Positions 1 to 7,288 of a stretch of 44,300 bases of DNA are shown in pieces (the stretch's first letter is position 1; every line of letters begins with the position of its first letter). The stretch spans positions 1 through 44,300 of IMG/VR virus record IMGVR_UViG_3300000956_000057. The stretch is one strand, 5' to 3'. The notes beneath the pieces are model-generated. The model searched no databases. It worked only from the letters and a program-made list of their open reading frames with translations, and was not told the origin of the DNA. The translations under genes and the position numbers were made by a program. The stretch comes from a virus.

Positions 1-5
1 ATGCA

Positions 6-36
6 GGAGGGGGGTTTGTTTTGCGAGACCCCCTCC
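6..36 (-). terminator. GC-rich hairpin at the left end
   Basis: On the minus strand a G-rich arm (A8 and G9-G14 with T15 on the plus strand) can pair with ACCCCCTCC at 28-36, with one bulged base, around a loop containing CTCGCAAAACAA. It lies directly downstream of the last complete gene (stop at 57). No U-run follows within the window, so it may be only a structured 3' end. The loop contains CTCGCAA, as in the repeated promoter element, but no TATAAT follows at the right distance. Confidence 0.35.
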
Positions 37-56
37 CCCCCTACCTCACTATGTCC

Positions 57-323
57 TCAGACCTGAATGTCCATCGATGTGTTACCTTGTTCGTCGATCT
101 TTCGATGAACACCAAGAACGTTGAAGCGAACAATCTCATCGATAGCTGCTTCGATTGCGGCGCTCTGATCAGCTTCAGAAAGTTCATCTGAAGTGATTGT
201 GATTCGAGCAAGCAAGCCAGTTGTATGGTAGCCGGCCGCTTCATCGTATGCGTACCACTCATCGAAGTGTGTCCACGGATTGTGTGGATTGTCGACTGTG
301 GTTAGCATGTGCAGTGTGCTCAA
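57..323 (-). CDS. small conserved phage protein, function unknown
   Basis: An 88-residue acidic, soluble protein that I do not recognise. It has no membrane segment or signal peptide. The TTG start at 323 overlaps the stop of the RNA polymerase-like gene (TTGA) and sits 6 bases after a GGAGG site, so it is translationally coupled to that gene and is probably co-expressed. The N-terminal half is rich in His, Trp and Tyr (NPHNPWTHFDEWYAYDE); the middle is a helical stretch of Ala and Glu. The context suggests a role linked to the polymerase-like protein, but nothing in the sequence proves it. Confidence 0.75.
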   Translation of the reverse strand: MSTLHMLTTVDNPHNPWTHFDEWYAYDEAAGYHTTGLLARITITSDELSEADQSAAIEAAIDEIVRFNVLGVHRKIDEQGNTSMDIQV

Positions 324-2929
324 CCCTCACCTCCTATGGATGTCTTGAGTGTGGTCACTGAGACACCAAGGGCTGCTGCCACCTCTGCCTGGGTGTACCC
401 AGAACGAAGCATGGCCTCAGCACGATTCTGCTTACTTGGTGTCATGGTTGCTCGTTCACGTGGGGTTGCGCGTTCTTTTACATTGTCGAGATCAGCGTTT
501 GCAAGGATTCTCTCGAGCTTACTCGCTGAGATAGCACCTGCTTGAATGGCATCCCACTCACTGTCTGTGATCTCAACACGGATCTTCTTAGCACCGGTGC
601 GTGCCCGGGCCATAGCCAAGGCCTGTGCCCTAGCCTTCTTCTGATCCGATGCTTCCATGTCCGGGTTAGCGGCCCGCTTCTGGGCATAGGTGGCGTTCGC
701 TAGGACCTGGGCTTGTCTCTCAAGGGGGGCGTTCCTAAGAGCGACGTTCAACTTCGCGTTGAGGGAGGCCACTTCGTTTGCATAGGCGGTCTTTGCAGAA
801 GGCGATAGGGGGATAGCCTTCGTACGTAGTGCCGCCAACCTAGCCTGATTGGCCAGACCTTTCAGCTTATTGGAGTGGTCGGCATAGACCCTCTCGATGG
901 GGGTACCAGAAGAGAGGTCATGTGCGTTGTCTACCTCTGCTAGCTTGGTCGACTTCTGTGTCTTGGGTACGACCTTGCCTGTTCGGTCGGTGAACGTGTT
1001 ACCCGTCTCGGTAAAGATCTTTCGCCCAGTAGTGGGGTCTGTCTTGAACCCCTGCTTGCGTTCGTTCACTCGGATGTCCGAGCTTGCCCTCGAGATGAGG
1101 GTCTTGGCACCAGCCCGAGCACCACCTTGGTACTTGGACTTCAACTGAGCAATACCGTTGTCGATGGCCGACTGACGATAGTTCAGGTTGTGCTTCTCAG
1201 CATCGATGACAACCATGGAGTGCCGAACTGCTCGAGCAAGCTCGGCGTGGGTAGCGCCACGGATGGTCATGTCGGTGATGAGATTGGAGACCACACCCAT
1301 CTCGATCTGCTTGGTACGTGCGGACATGCGCGGCATTCCCTCATACGCTGCGTATGTCTTCTTTGCGTCGAAGGTCTTGAGTCCCTCGAGTGGTGGTGAG
1401 GTCTTGACTTTCCCGTGGGGATTGGGAATGACCAGCACCGTATCGCCGTCGAAGTCTGCTCCCGAAAGAACCTCAGCCACCTTGTGATGGATGCCGACCG
1501 CATCCTTTGCGTTCCCGATCGAATGCTTGGCTTCGCGGTTGTTGTTGTTCACCGTGAGTTCAGGAATCTCGAAGACGCCACCGTGAGGGTGACGAACAAG
1601 GACGACGCGCTCTCCATTCTTGAAGTTGGGCGCGTAGATCTCATGTTGTTTGATCGAGGCGATCGGAAGGATCACGTGGTTCGATGTGCGAGGAAGGCCG
1701 GCTGCTTTCAGATGTACGGCTGCCGAATCCGCATCATCAGCAAACGACTCGAGCAACTTCTTCTTGACTGTTGGGTTGTTGAGCGACATGATCTCGTCGA
1801 ACTCTCGCTGTTTGCGATCGTAGGTCATGTCGAGTTGACCCTTGGCCAGACTTTTCGACTGCTTCGACAGGAACTGAGACGACAAGGTCTTCGACCATTT
1901 ATCCCAGTCGCCTTCTTCGTTAACCACATTCATGACACCATGTTGACGTTTGATCGATGCTCCAAACGGGCTGTCCGGATCATCGCTCATCTTCTTCATA
2001 GCATCGTGCTTGTTGCCCGTGTCGCTCTTGTTGGTGTTGAAGACGACGTCCACCCCTGCAGGCAAGTCATCCTTGTACATCGCCATGCCTTTGAGGTAGT
2101 GCGTACCGTCAACGGCGATGCGCACCTGTGCATACCGGGAGCTCCCCAACGAGAGATCGTCAAGACCCGGTCGTACGTAGATGACACCATCAGCATTGGC
2201 GCCACCTTCCTCGGCGTAGCGAACCTTCACTCGCTTGGAGCTCAGAGACTTCGGAGGATGGATGGGGATGTAGCTTTTCCCGCCATCTTCCGAGACGTTT
2301 GCGATCTGTCGGATCTTGTCGCGATTCTTGAACACGTCAGAATAGGGGACGTCGGGCTTCGTCAAGACTTTCAGCGTGGTCTGTTTTCCAGTACCAAGCT
2401 GTTCCACCTTGACGTAGTGGACTTTGTAGCCTTCCTCTTTCAGACGAGCCACGGCCACGGCCAGCTTGGTCTGACTCACGCCCGTGTACAATTCTGCGCC
2501 GGCACCGATGTCGAGATATGTCTTCTTCTCGACCTCGTCCTTCAGCATGTTCGAGGTTGCCTCGAGAATGTCGGCACGATCCTTGACGCCGGGCTTCAGC
2601 AAATCGCGCACAGTGGGCTCGGGAATACCCATCTGCTTACCAATGGCAACGTTGGACATGCCCTTGTCACGGAGACGTTGCGCTTCGGTAATCCTGGCCT
2701 GCTTTTCCTCATTCTTGGCGATGGACTTCGCTGCCCGAAGCTGGGTTGTCGTGATGCCCAGGCCGTCGGCGATCTCTTTCTCCGACAGACCTTGTTTCCG
2801 AAGACCCTCCACCATGCCGAGGAAATCCCGGTTGTTCGCGTACTCCGGTCCTCCCGAGCCCCAAGGGTAGCGGCCTGACTTGCGGAGGATGCCGTAGTGC
2901 GCGAGATAGTCACCCTCGCTGATGATCAA
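320..2929 (-). CDS. single-chain two-barrel RNA polymerase-like protein (YonO/QDE-1 group)
   Basis: An 869-residue protein. The sequence SGADFDGDTVLV (DFDGD at 492-496) is the metal-binding signature of the second double-psi barrel of multisubunit RNA polymerases and of single-chain relatives such as YonO of phage SPbeta and QDE-1. The region before it (GLPRTSNHVILP at about 411, then a basic and His-rich stretch) fits the first barrel and the approach to the active site. Residues 1-30 carry a HYG...WG tag (see findings). Helix-turn-helix segments are visible at about 45-70, 85-113 and 835-866, which would let it bind DNA. The start is TTG at 2929, 7 bases after GGAGG, overlapping the upstream nuclease stop (TTGA). 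The likely role is transcription of phage genes. The DFDGD motif is clear; the remaining polymerase assignment is inference. Confidence 0.8.
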   Translation of the reverse strand: MIISEGDYLAHYGILRKSGRYPWGSGGPEYANNRDFLGMVEGLRKQGLSEKEIADGLGITTTQLRAAKSIAKNEEKQARITEAQRLRDKGMSNVAIGKQMGIPEPTVRDLLKPGVKDRADILEATSNMLKDEVEKKTYLDIGAGAELYTGVSQTKLAVAVARLKEEGYKVHYVKVEQLGTGKQTTLKVLTKPDVPYSDVFKNRDKIRQIANVSEDGGKSYIPIHPPKSLSSKRVKVRYAEEGGANADGVIYVRPGLDDLSLGSSRYAQVRIAVDGTHYLKGMAMYKDDLPAGVDVVFNTNKSDTGNKHDAMKKMSDDPDSPFGASIKRQHGVMNVVNEEGDWDKWSKTLSSQFLSKQSKSLAKGQLDMTYDRKQREFDEIMSLNNPTVKKKLLESFADDADSAAVHLKAAGLPRTSNHVILPIASIKQHEIYAPNFKNGERVVLVRHPHGGVFEIPELTVNNNNREAKHSIGNAKDAVGIHHKVAEVLSGADFDGDTVLVIPNPHGKVKTSPPLEGLKTFDAKKTYAAYEGMPRMSARTKQIEMGVVSNLITDMTIRGATHAELARAVRHSMVVIDAEKHNLNYRQSAIDNGIAQLKSKYQGGARAGAKTLISRASSDIRVNERKQGFKTDPTTGRKIFTETGNTFTDRTGKVVPKTQKSTKLAEVDNAHDLSSGTPIERVYADHSNKLKGLANQARLAALRTKAIPLSPSAKTAYANEVASLNAKLNVALRNAPLERQAQVLANATYAQKRAANPDMEASDQKKARAQALAMARARTGAKKIRVEITDSEWDAIQAGAISASKLERILANADLDNVKERATPRERATMTPSKQNRAEAMLRSGYTQAEVAAALGVSVTTLKTSIGGEG

Positions 2930-3486
2930 GAAGGCACCTCCGATCGAAGATACGTCAACTGCTTGTCGAACGTGATGATGCGATCCATGATGTGGAAGAT
3001 CTCATCAGGATCTGGAACACAGACCTTCACATCGTCGTTCTGATAGATGCGAAGCTCCATCTTGATCTCCATCGGTTTGAACCGATACTCGAGACAGAAC
3101 AGTGCTGCGTAGATCAGCAACTGTGTCATCGAGGCTTCGGTCGTTCCCGTTTTCAGATCGTGGACGCGAAGCATCATGTTTCGGAATCCGAGGGAGTCAG
3201 GGGACCCGAAACAATTGTCTGAGTAGTACAAGGTAATCTCGGACTCCATACGGAATCCGATAGCGTCGTTGACGTAGGCGTTGAGGGTCGCCGGGCTTTC
3301 CGGAAGCTTAACACCCAGTCGAATCAACTGGTGTGCCAACGCGTGCAGATCTGTTCCACGTTGTGCCGCCATAGCGGTGTGGAATACTCTCTCGAGCTTC
3401 TCTTCCGTGTAATTCACCCAGTGCGCATTGCTGGGACTCAGGAAGGCATGCCTACCGGCGAGAGTTGAGTGCTTCTCGAAGCGCAT
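2926..3486 (-). CDS. PD-(D/E)XK family nuclease
   Basis: A 186-residue protein with the order of motifs seen in RecB/Cas4-like exonucleases: a helical RGTDLHALAH segment (about 43-52), a Glu in FRMESEI, then GSPDSLGF (Asp at about 96) and VHDLKTG (about 108-114), which gives the D...(D/E)xK core, followed by a helix with a Gln (SMTQLLIYAALF). It probably degrades or trims DNA ends in replication or recombination. It overlaps the VRR-NUC gene by 35 bases upstream and the RNA polymerase-like gene downstream, so the nucleases and the polymerase form one translational unit. There is no iron-sulfur cysteine cluster, so it is not a typical Cas4. Confidence 0.75.
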   Translation of the reverse strand: MRFEKHSTLAGRHAFLSPSNAHWVNYTEEKLERVFHTAMAAQRGTDLHALAHQLIRLGVKLPESPATLNAYVNDAIGFRMESEITLYYSDNCFGSPDSLGFRNMMLRVHDLKTGTTEASMTQLLIYAALFCLEYRFKPMEIKMELRIYQNDDVKVCVPDPDEIFHIMDRIITFDKQLTYLRSEVPS

Positions 3487-3748
3487 TCAAAACTTCCGTT
3501 TCGTTTTCGGGATAGATGAAGGCAGCGAAGCCCATCTCATTCATCCGCTGAACCCACCATTCTTGGTTCGGCTGATGCAACGAAAGAGCTGAGGCTTTCA
3601 CCTCGAGCATGCCCCATCTGGGCCCGTAGAAGATGGTGAGGTCGAGGATTCCCTGTCTGTAGCCGGAATCGTTCTTCACGATCTCGCAGCCAGGGAGCAT
3701 CCGCTGGATCTTCCTGACGAGACGTCCCTGATACACGTTTTCACGCAC
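3452..3748 (-). CDS. VRR-NUC domain nuclease
   Basis: A 98-residue protein consisting almost entirely of a VRR-NUC domain: GRLVRKIQRMLPGCEIVKNDSGYRQGILDL has the Glu/Asp-containing first part (Asp in QGILDLTIF) and WGMLEVKAS supplies the ExK motif (about 47-51), followed by LHQPNQEWWVQRMNEMGFAAFI-type helices (quoted only in part). Stand-alone VRR-NUC proteins are common in phages and act as structure-specific endonucleases, for example on Holliday or replication intermediates. The start is GTG at 3748. It is the first gene after an AT-rich gap with a possible promoter. Confidence 0.8.
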   Translation of the reverse strand: MRENVYQGRLVRKIQRMLPGCEIVKNDSGYRQGILDLTIFYGPRWGMLEVKASALSLHQPNQEWWVQRMNEMGFAAFIYPENETEVLNALREALNSRR

Positions 3749-3790
3749 CGTCAGTCACTCCAGTCACTAAATGAAAAATGCTTGATCTCA

Positions 3791-3816
3791 CTCCTTCTAT
3801 TATAATCCACGAATTT
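3791..3816 (-). promoter_or_regulatory. possible promoter upstream of the nuclease genes
   Basis: Read on the minus strand this short AT-rich gap contains CGTGGATTATAATAGAAGG. A perfect TATAAT is preceded by a GTGGAT that also precedes the TATAAT of the element at 6091-6128. The CTCGC box of the repeated promoter elements is replaced by CACGT at the same distance, so this is a divergent member or an ordinary promoter. Confidence 0.4.
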
Positions 3817-4322
3817 TATACGTGTTGGTATCTTGTTGGGATGTGCGCGAAGACTTGGAAAGTGGGAAAGACGTAGGTGTGATTCATCATGGCGATATGC
3901 ATGTCGCGAACCAGTAAGCCATACTTTGTCGCGGCCGCCCAACAGTCTTCGAATATCTCGCCCGTGTTGACATCCACGAGAACGTGCTCGTGTTTTTTGT
4001 TGTATCGAAACTGTTGCTTGTACTTCCTGGCGAACCAACGAGGACGCCAAGCTAAATTTCGAGCAGCGGTATTGTAGACGTCGCCGTCGAGTTGGATTGG
4101 TGTATCAAAGGTTTCCCGATCGGGCACCCCGAGAAATGCGTTCGCAACCAGTAGGGTGACCGAACGACGATACTGCACACGTTCCCGGTAGAGACCAACA
4201 TGCAGGACGTTGTGTTGGTTCTTTGCCATCGCCAGAGTTTTTCCGGTTTCGTTGTTCCGCACCCAACCATAGTCGCTGACTGAGTAGTCGGGGAACTCAT
4301 CGATCTCGAGCCATGTTTCCAT
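3816..4322 (-). CDS. NUMOD4/HNH-like homing endonuclease relative
   Basis: A 168-residue protein. The N-terminus (WLEIDEFPDYSVSDYGWVRN, residues 4-23) is a NUMOD4-type module found in phage HNH homing endonucleases. The following LLVANAFLGVP and DTPIQLDGDVYNTAARNLAW segment aligns with the usual 'hklVA.AFL...HiDGD..NNr.eNL.W' of these enzymes. The first His of the HNH motif appears as Gln (IQLDGD), so catalysis may be lost or altered. It lies in a locally AT-rich stretch with its own flanks, which fits an inserted mobile gene. The start is ATG at 4322 after GGAG. Confidence 0.65.
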   Translation of the reverse strand: METWLEIDEFPDYSVSDYGWVRNNETGKTLAMAKNQHNVLHVGLYRERVQYRRSVTLLVANAFLGVPDRETFDTPIQLDGDVYNTAARNLAWRPRWFARKYKQQFRYNKKHEHVLVDVNTGEIFEDCWAAATKYGLLVRDMHIAMMNHTYVFPTFQVFAHIPTRYQHV

Positions 4323-4499
4323 GTGGTGCTACTCCATCTTGCCGATTTGCCAAAAATTTGTCATCTTACAAAACTTTCTATATTACATATAAGATACCAA
4401 CATTGACATTAGAGAGAAAGTTTTTCATTCAAATTTGGTTTTTTGGCAGATCGCACATCCTTTATGTCTGACTTTTCGCAAAATGCCCGAATCCAATTT
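4323..4499 (-). other. AT-rich intergenic gap
   Basis: A 177-base stretch between the helicase stop and the NUMOD4-like gene, clearly richer in A and T than its surroundings. The minus strand contains TTGGTATCTTATATGTAATATAG, which could hold a -10 sequence, and a tiny 11-codon open frame (MTNFWQIGKME) whose end carries the GGAG ribosome site of the next gene. I see no strong terminator or conserved element. It is probably promoter or leader DNA that came with the inserted gene. Confidence 0.4.
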
Positions 4500-5762
4500 T
4501 TACTTGGCCGACCCCAAAGCCTTGATATGGGCCGACTCGTTGAAGCTCCTCTTCGCATTCAAGGCCTTCAGGATCGCCTGGTCCATCCAAGAATGTGACA
4601 GCAGCATGTAATAATGCAGGTGATCGAACGGCGTATTGAGCCGATCAGTCCGCCCATGAGCCTGCCACCATGTCTTGTACGAGTACGGCAACGAGTAGAA
4701 AACCGTCGTGTCCGTCGTTACACAGTTCCAGCCTTCTGCCCCCGCCTGGTACTGCACAAGGTAGACCCATCGATCACCTTCTGGAATGTCCTGATGTTTA
4801 TGTCCATTCCATTCAGCCACTCGGAGATTCGAAATAATCTCCTTCGTCGTCGACTCCCCAAACGTATCGGATTCCATCTTCTCGGACATCGAGCTCGACA
4901 GTGACTCCGGTGATAATCCTTCCCTGAGAAGATGAAGCTCGTAGTCGAAGTTGTAGAAGACAATGAGTCTCGAGTGCTTCTGGAGTAGGGTACGAATCCC
5001 ATGGAGCCGACTGGGATCGGAATTGACAACCTTCCTCGCTACAGCGAAAAGCTCCGAGATATCCCTCAGGGGGCGGTTCTCGTAGACATGCCATCTCTCG
5101 TCCTTCACTCGTCGTAATAGAGCTTCATCATGTAGGACATCAACTGTGTGGACATGGCGTTCTGTTCTTCGCACCAGAGGCATCTCGACGAGGATAGCGT
5201 TCCGTGCTCGCACCAACTTACTGATCTTGACGTATCGATCAACTTTCGGGAATTTCGAGTAGGGACGGTAAACCACGTGCTCGCGTTTGAACTCAGTACG
5301 ATTTTTGTAGAATCCATTAGCAACGAAGACAGGGATGTAATCCATCCACACGTCGCCCGGTGTAGCGGTAAGAAGGATCCAACGATTGTGTTGGGCGATC
5401 TGGATGAATACTGTACTCCATTCCCCAGAACCAACAAGTCTCTGTTCGTCGAAGATGAAAAACGCTCCTTCCACTTCTCGATATCGGCCGATGTTATTCC
5501 ACGAGTCGACAGTAAGAGTACCGGCATCGGGTCGTGTGGTGTCCGTGGTCCGCCCCACACCGAGTCGGGCAAACTCACCTTCCCAGTCAAGGGAGTCACG
5601 TTTCTTTGCGGTCGTAATGACGTAGACATCTCGAGGCAACTCCTTCTCGACGTAGTACACAACGGCTGTCAGGGATTTTCCAGTACCGACACCACCCCAC
5701 AAGATCTTACCGTTACTCAGCTTGTTGACGGCTTCTCGCTGATGAGGGAAGAGTTCGATCAC
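4500..5762 (-). CDS. SF2 DNA helicase/ATPase (SNF2/DEAD-like)
   Basis: A 420-residue helicase from the GTG start at 5762 (GGAGG four bases upstream). Motifs in order: Q-like FPHQREAV at about 5-12, Walker A GGVGTGKS at about 23-30, motif Ib-like TVDSWNNI, Walker B FDEQR (about 103-107, Asp-Glu-Gln-Arg instead of DEAH/DEAD), motif [11 protein letters not shown], and in the second RecA-like domain [11 protein letters not shown] and the motif VI-like [12 protein letters not shown]. It probably unwinds or translocates on DNA or RNA using ATP during phage replication, recombination or transcription. It is followed by an AT-rich gap, and a terminator lies just upstream of it, so it may need its own promoter or readthrough. 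Confidence 0.85.
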   Translation of the reverse strand: MIELFPHQREAVNKLSNGKILWGGVGTGKSLTAVVYYVEKELPRDVYVITTAKKRDSLDWEGEFARLGVGRTTDTTRPDAGTLTVDSWNNIGRYREVEGAFFIFDEQRLVGSGEWSTVFIQIAQHNRWILLTATPGDVWMDYIPVFVANGFYKNRTEFKREHVVYRPYSKFPKVDRYVKISKLVRARNAILVEMPLVRRTERHVHTVDVLHDEALLRRVKDERWHVYENRPLRDISELFAVARKVVNSDPSRLHGIRTLLQKHSRLIVFYNFDYELHLLREGLSPESLSSSMSEKMESDTFGESTTKEIISNLRVAEWNGHKHQDIPEGDRWVYLVQYQAGAEGWNCVTTDTTVFYSLPYSYKTWWQAHGRTDRLNTPFDHLHYYMLLSHSWMDQAILKALNAKRSFNESAHIKALGSAK

Positions 5763-5774
5763 AGATCCTCCAGA

Positions 5775-5811
5775 GAAAAACAAAAACCAAGAACCCTTGC
5801 GGGCTCCTGGC
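5775..5811 (-). terminator. rho-independent terminator
   Basis: On the minus strand CCAGGAGCCC (5801-5810) pairs with GGGTTCTTGG (5787-5796) with two mismatches around a GCAA tetraloop, followed by TTTTTGTTTTT. It sits six bases past the stop of the 85-residue gene at 5817-6074 and would end its transcript before the helicase gene. Confidence 0.75.
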
Positions 5812-5816
5812 GTTGG

Positions 5817-6074
5817 TTACTTGCGAACCAGTCTCACGACTTCGGTGTCGATCTTGTCCTGGGTGTAGCGGTACTTCTCGTCCAGCTCAGCGCGTGTCGC
5901 GAACGACCACGGGTCACTTCCGTCGGCTCCTTCGTGGAACACGATGTACCGCGGCTCGTCGTTGACGAACGTAGCAGCGGCAATCGCGCTCCGGACGGAG
6001 GCAACGGAGATGTCCTCGTAGGCAGCGATCTCGAACGCGTTGTCCTGGTGCAGCAGAATCGCGAACGTGGACAT
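5817..6074 (-). CDS. small soluble phage protein, function unknown
   Basis: An 85-residue protein with no membrane segment and no recognised domain. It stands alone as a complete cassette: a promoter-like element at 6091-6128, a strong ribosome site (AAGGAG) seven bases before ATG at 6074, the gene, and a terminator at 5775-5811. The monocistronic design suggests independent, possibly strong or early, expression. The sequence has a central ISVASVRSAIAAATF helix and a charged C-terminus (YTQDKIDTEVVRLVRK). I do not recognise a family. Confidence 0.75.
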   Translation of the reverse strand: MSTFAILLHQDNAFEIAAYEDISVASVRSAIAAATFVNDEPRYIVFHEGADGSDPWSFATRAELDEKYRYTQDKIDTEVVRLVRK

Positions 6075-6090
6075 AACGGCTCCTTCGTAT

Positions 6091-6128
6091 GAGGGGTCTC
6101 ATTATAATCCATGTTTTTCCTGCGAAAC
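6091..6128 (-). promoter_or_regulatory. repeated promoter-like element, copy 1
   Basis: Minus-strand sequence: TTCGC, 15 bases, TATAAT, then GAGACCCCTC. It matches the other copies at 17221, 18517, 20266, 20625 and 21021 in the -10 box, the GAGACCCC start region and the distance to the upstream box, which here is TTCGC rather than CTCGC. It lies 17 bases before the start of the 85-residue gene. Confidence 0.75.
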
Positions 6129-6141
6129 ATATAATGCGAGA

Positions 6142-6161
6142 GGGGACCCCGAAGGGCCCCC
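6142..6161 (-). terminator. hairpin after the MmpS-like gene
   Basis: On the minus strand GGGGGCCC (6154-6161) pairs with GGGTCCCC (6142-6149) with one mismatch around a TTCG tetraloop. It begins seven bases past the stop of the gene at 6168. No U-run follows, so termination may be weak, but position and stability suggest a transcript end just before the copy 1 promoter element. Confidence 0.6.
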
Positions 6162-6167
6162 GTTTCG

Positions 6168-6608
6168 CTACGCCACTTCCTTCTCGCACACCACCACGGT
6201 GTCGGTTCGGTTCGAGTCCTGGTCCACCAGTTTGCCGTCGAAGTACAGGTTGCACACGATAATGGGCTTCTTCGTCATCCCTCGAGGCTCGGTCACCCAC
6301 ACCATCACGTACGTACCCTTCTTCACGATCCCCAGCGACTTCCGGTAGTTCCCATCCTGGTCGACCGGGATCCCCTCGTCCGCAGACAGCTGCTCCGGCT
6401 GAGGCGCGACGTTCTGCATACGGTAGTGGACCCGCGGCTTCTCGTCGCCCGGCGCGAAGTCTCGGACGGTCACCGTGAAGGTCACGCGAACGCCGTCGTC
6501 CCCGTTGGCGTCCTTCGTCCCGCCCTTGTCCTTGTTCGAGTTGAAGAGCAGGGCTCCGGCGACCAGCGCGATGAGGATGACGAAGAACCCGTTACGAAGC
6601 GTGGTCAC
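6168..6608 (-). CDS. membrane-anchored MmpS-like protein
   Basis: A 146-residue protein with one N-terminal membrane segment (GFFVILIALVAGALLF, about 7-22), a short charged linker and an outward-facing beta-rich domain. The domain's end (KPIIVCNLYFDGK ... TVVVCEKEV) has two cysteines placed as in the MmpS-like domain of Mycobacteriales, where they can form a disulfide. It probably sits in the host membrane facing outward. The start is GTG at 6608, nine bases after AAAGG and just past the stop of the previous gene. An MmpS-like domain hints at a mycolic-acid-containing host, but this is weak evidence. Confidence 0.6.
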   Translation of the reverse strand: MTTLRNGFFVILIALVAGALLFNSNKDKGGTKDANGDDGVRVTFTVTVRDFAPGDEKPRVHYRMQNVAPQPEQLSADEGIPVDQDGNYRKSLGIVKKGTYVMVWVTEPRGMTKKPIIVCNLYFDGKLVDQDSNRTDTVVVCEKEVA

Positions 6609-6609
6609 G

Positions 6610-6852
6610 TCACTGACCTTTCCCGATCAAGCCCATGTAGGCGGCGAAGAACAGCACGACGAGCACAACACTGAGCACCTTGAAGTTGATCTTGTTGAAG
6701 ACCGCCTTCAAGACGGCCGCCATGATGATCGCGGCAATGATGGTCCAAGCCCATTGCGGAAGTCCGAGGAGGAGATCGGACGTTCCGTCAAGAACCTGGT
6801 CCTGGTCCGGTACTCCGGGGATTGGGACGTTGAGGTCGTCTCCATCACCCAT
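6610..6852 (-). CDS. small membrane protein
   Basis: An 80-residue protein with an acidic N-terminal part (about 1-30) and two hydrophobic segments (WAWTIIAAIIMAAVLKAVF and VLSVVLVVLFFAAYMGLIG). It is placed between a 28-residue membrane peptide and the MmpS-like gene, so three membrane proteins are encoded in a row. The family is not recognised. The start is ATG at 6852 after AAGGGA. Confidence 0.75.
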   Translation of the reverse strand: MGDGDDLNVPIPGVPDQDQVLDGTSDLLLGLPQWAWTIIAAIIMAAVLKAVFNKINFKVLSVVLVVLFFAAYMGLIGKGQ

Positions 6853-6868
6853 AACGATTGTGGTCCCT

Positions 6869-6955
6869 TCAGATCAACAGCAGGATGACGCCGCCCACCA
6901 GGACGAGCATGATGGCGAGGTCGGCGAGGCCTTGAACCCATCCGGGAACGCGCAT
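6869..6955 (-). CDS. 28-residue membrane peptide
   Basis: A very short gene with an excellent ribosome site (AAAGGAG eight bases before ATG at 6955). Its product is MRVPGWVQGLADLAIMLVLV followed by GGVILLLI, so it is essentially one membrane helix with an amphipathic start. It is followed closely by another membrane protein gene. The good ribosome site and the similarity in design to the 27-28 residue genes at 17380, 17472 and 18167 support it as real. Function unknown. Confidence 0.65.
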   Translation of the reverse strand: MRVPGWVQGLADLAIMLVLVGGVILLLI

Positions 6956-6980
6956 GACAAAAACTCCTTTGCGGAAGAGG

Positions 6981-7015
6981 GGCAGGGACCCCGGTGACGA
7001 CTCGAGGCCCCTGCC
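6981..7015 (-). terminator. hairpin between small genes
   Basis: On the minus strand GGCAGGG (7009-7015) pairs with CCCTGCC (6981-6987), with possible extra pairing (GCC with GG-T) inside the loop. It is located nine bases after the stop of the gene at 7024. There is no U-run, so it is a candidate weak terminator or RNA-stabilising stem. Confidence 0.45.
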
Positions 7016-7023
7016 AGCTTGGG

Positions 7024-7209
7024 TCAGGCCGGGACGAGTCCGGTCTCGATGTCCACGTTGCGGTAGTACGCCTTCTGCCCCTCGTCGAGGGACTTCCAGA
7101 ACTCGTTGAACTCGGCCACCTTGACCTCCCGGCCCGGGCAGCTGAAGGCCGCCATGAGCTCGCGGGGGCCGTTGCGGCGCTCGGTCTTCTCGGCGGTGGG
7201 CTGCGTCAT
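7024..7209 (-). CDS. small phage protein, function unknown
   Basis: A 61-residue soluble protein that starts at ATG 7209, six bases after AAGGAG. The N-terminus is polar (TAEKTERRNG) and is followed by GPRELMAAFSCPGREVKVAE and an aromatic helix (FNEFWKSLDEGQKAYYRN) typical of a small helical DNA- or protein-binding fold. It follows an 80-base gap after the replication operon and precedes a hairpin. I do not recognise its family. Confidence 0.7.
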   Translation of the reverse strand: MTQPTAEKTERRNGPRELMAAFSCPGREVKVAEFNEFWKSLDEGQKAYYRNVDIETGLVPA

Positions 7210-7288
7210 GACAAGCTCCTTAGCTAGGGGTCGGGCTGAGTTGCCCGGGAAAGGGAACCGACCGCAGCCGATTCCCCACCCGTACACG

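Noticed and set aside
1-27. A further copy of the promoter-like element at the left end (CTCGCAA in the loop)
   Set aside because: There is CTCGCAA on the minus strand but no TATAAT or TATAGT at 15 bases; C-rich sequence fills that place.
1415-2878. 487-codon open frame on the plus strand
   Set aside because: Antisense to the RNA polymerase-like gene, without a ribosome site or recognisable domain.
2926-3486. Cas4 or a CRISPR-linked nuclease
   Set aside because: The four cysteines of Cas4 are absent and no cas genes or repeats are near; a generic PD-(D/E)XK phage nuclease fits better.
6105-6140. Second TATAAT at about 6130 read on the plus strand (CATATAATGCG)
   Set aside because: No credible plus-strand gene follows, and no conserved upstream box is present. 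It is probably a by-product of the AT-rich promoter region.
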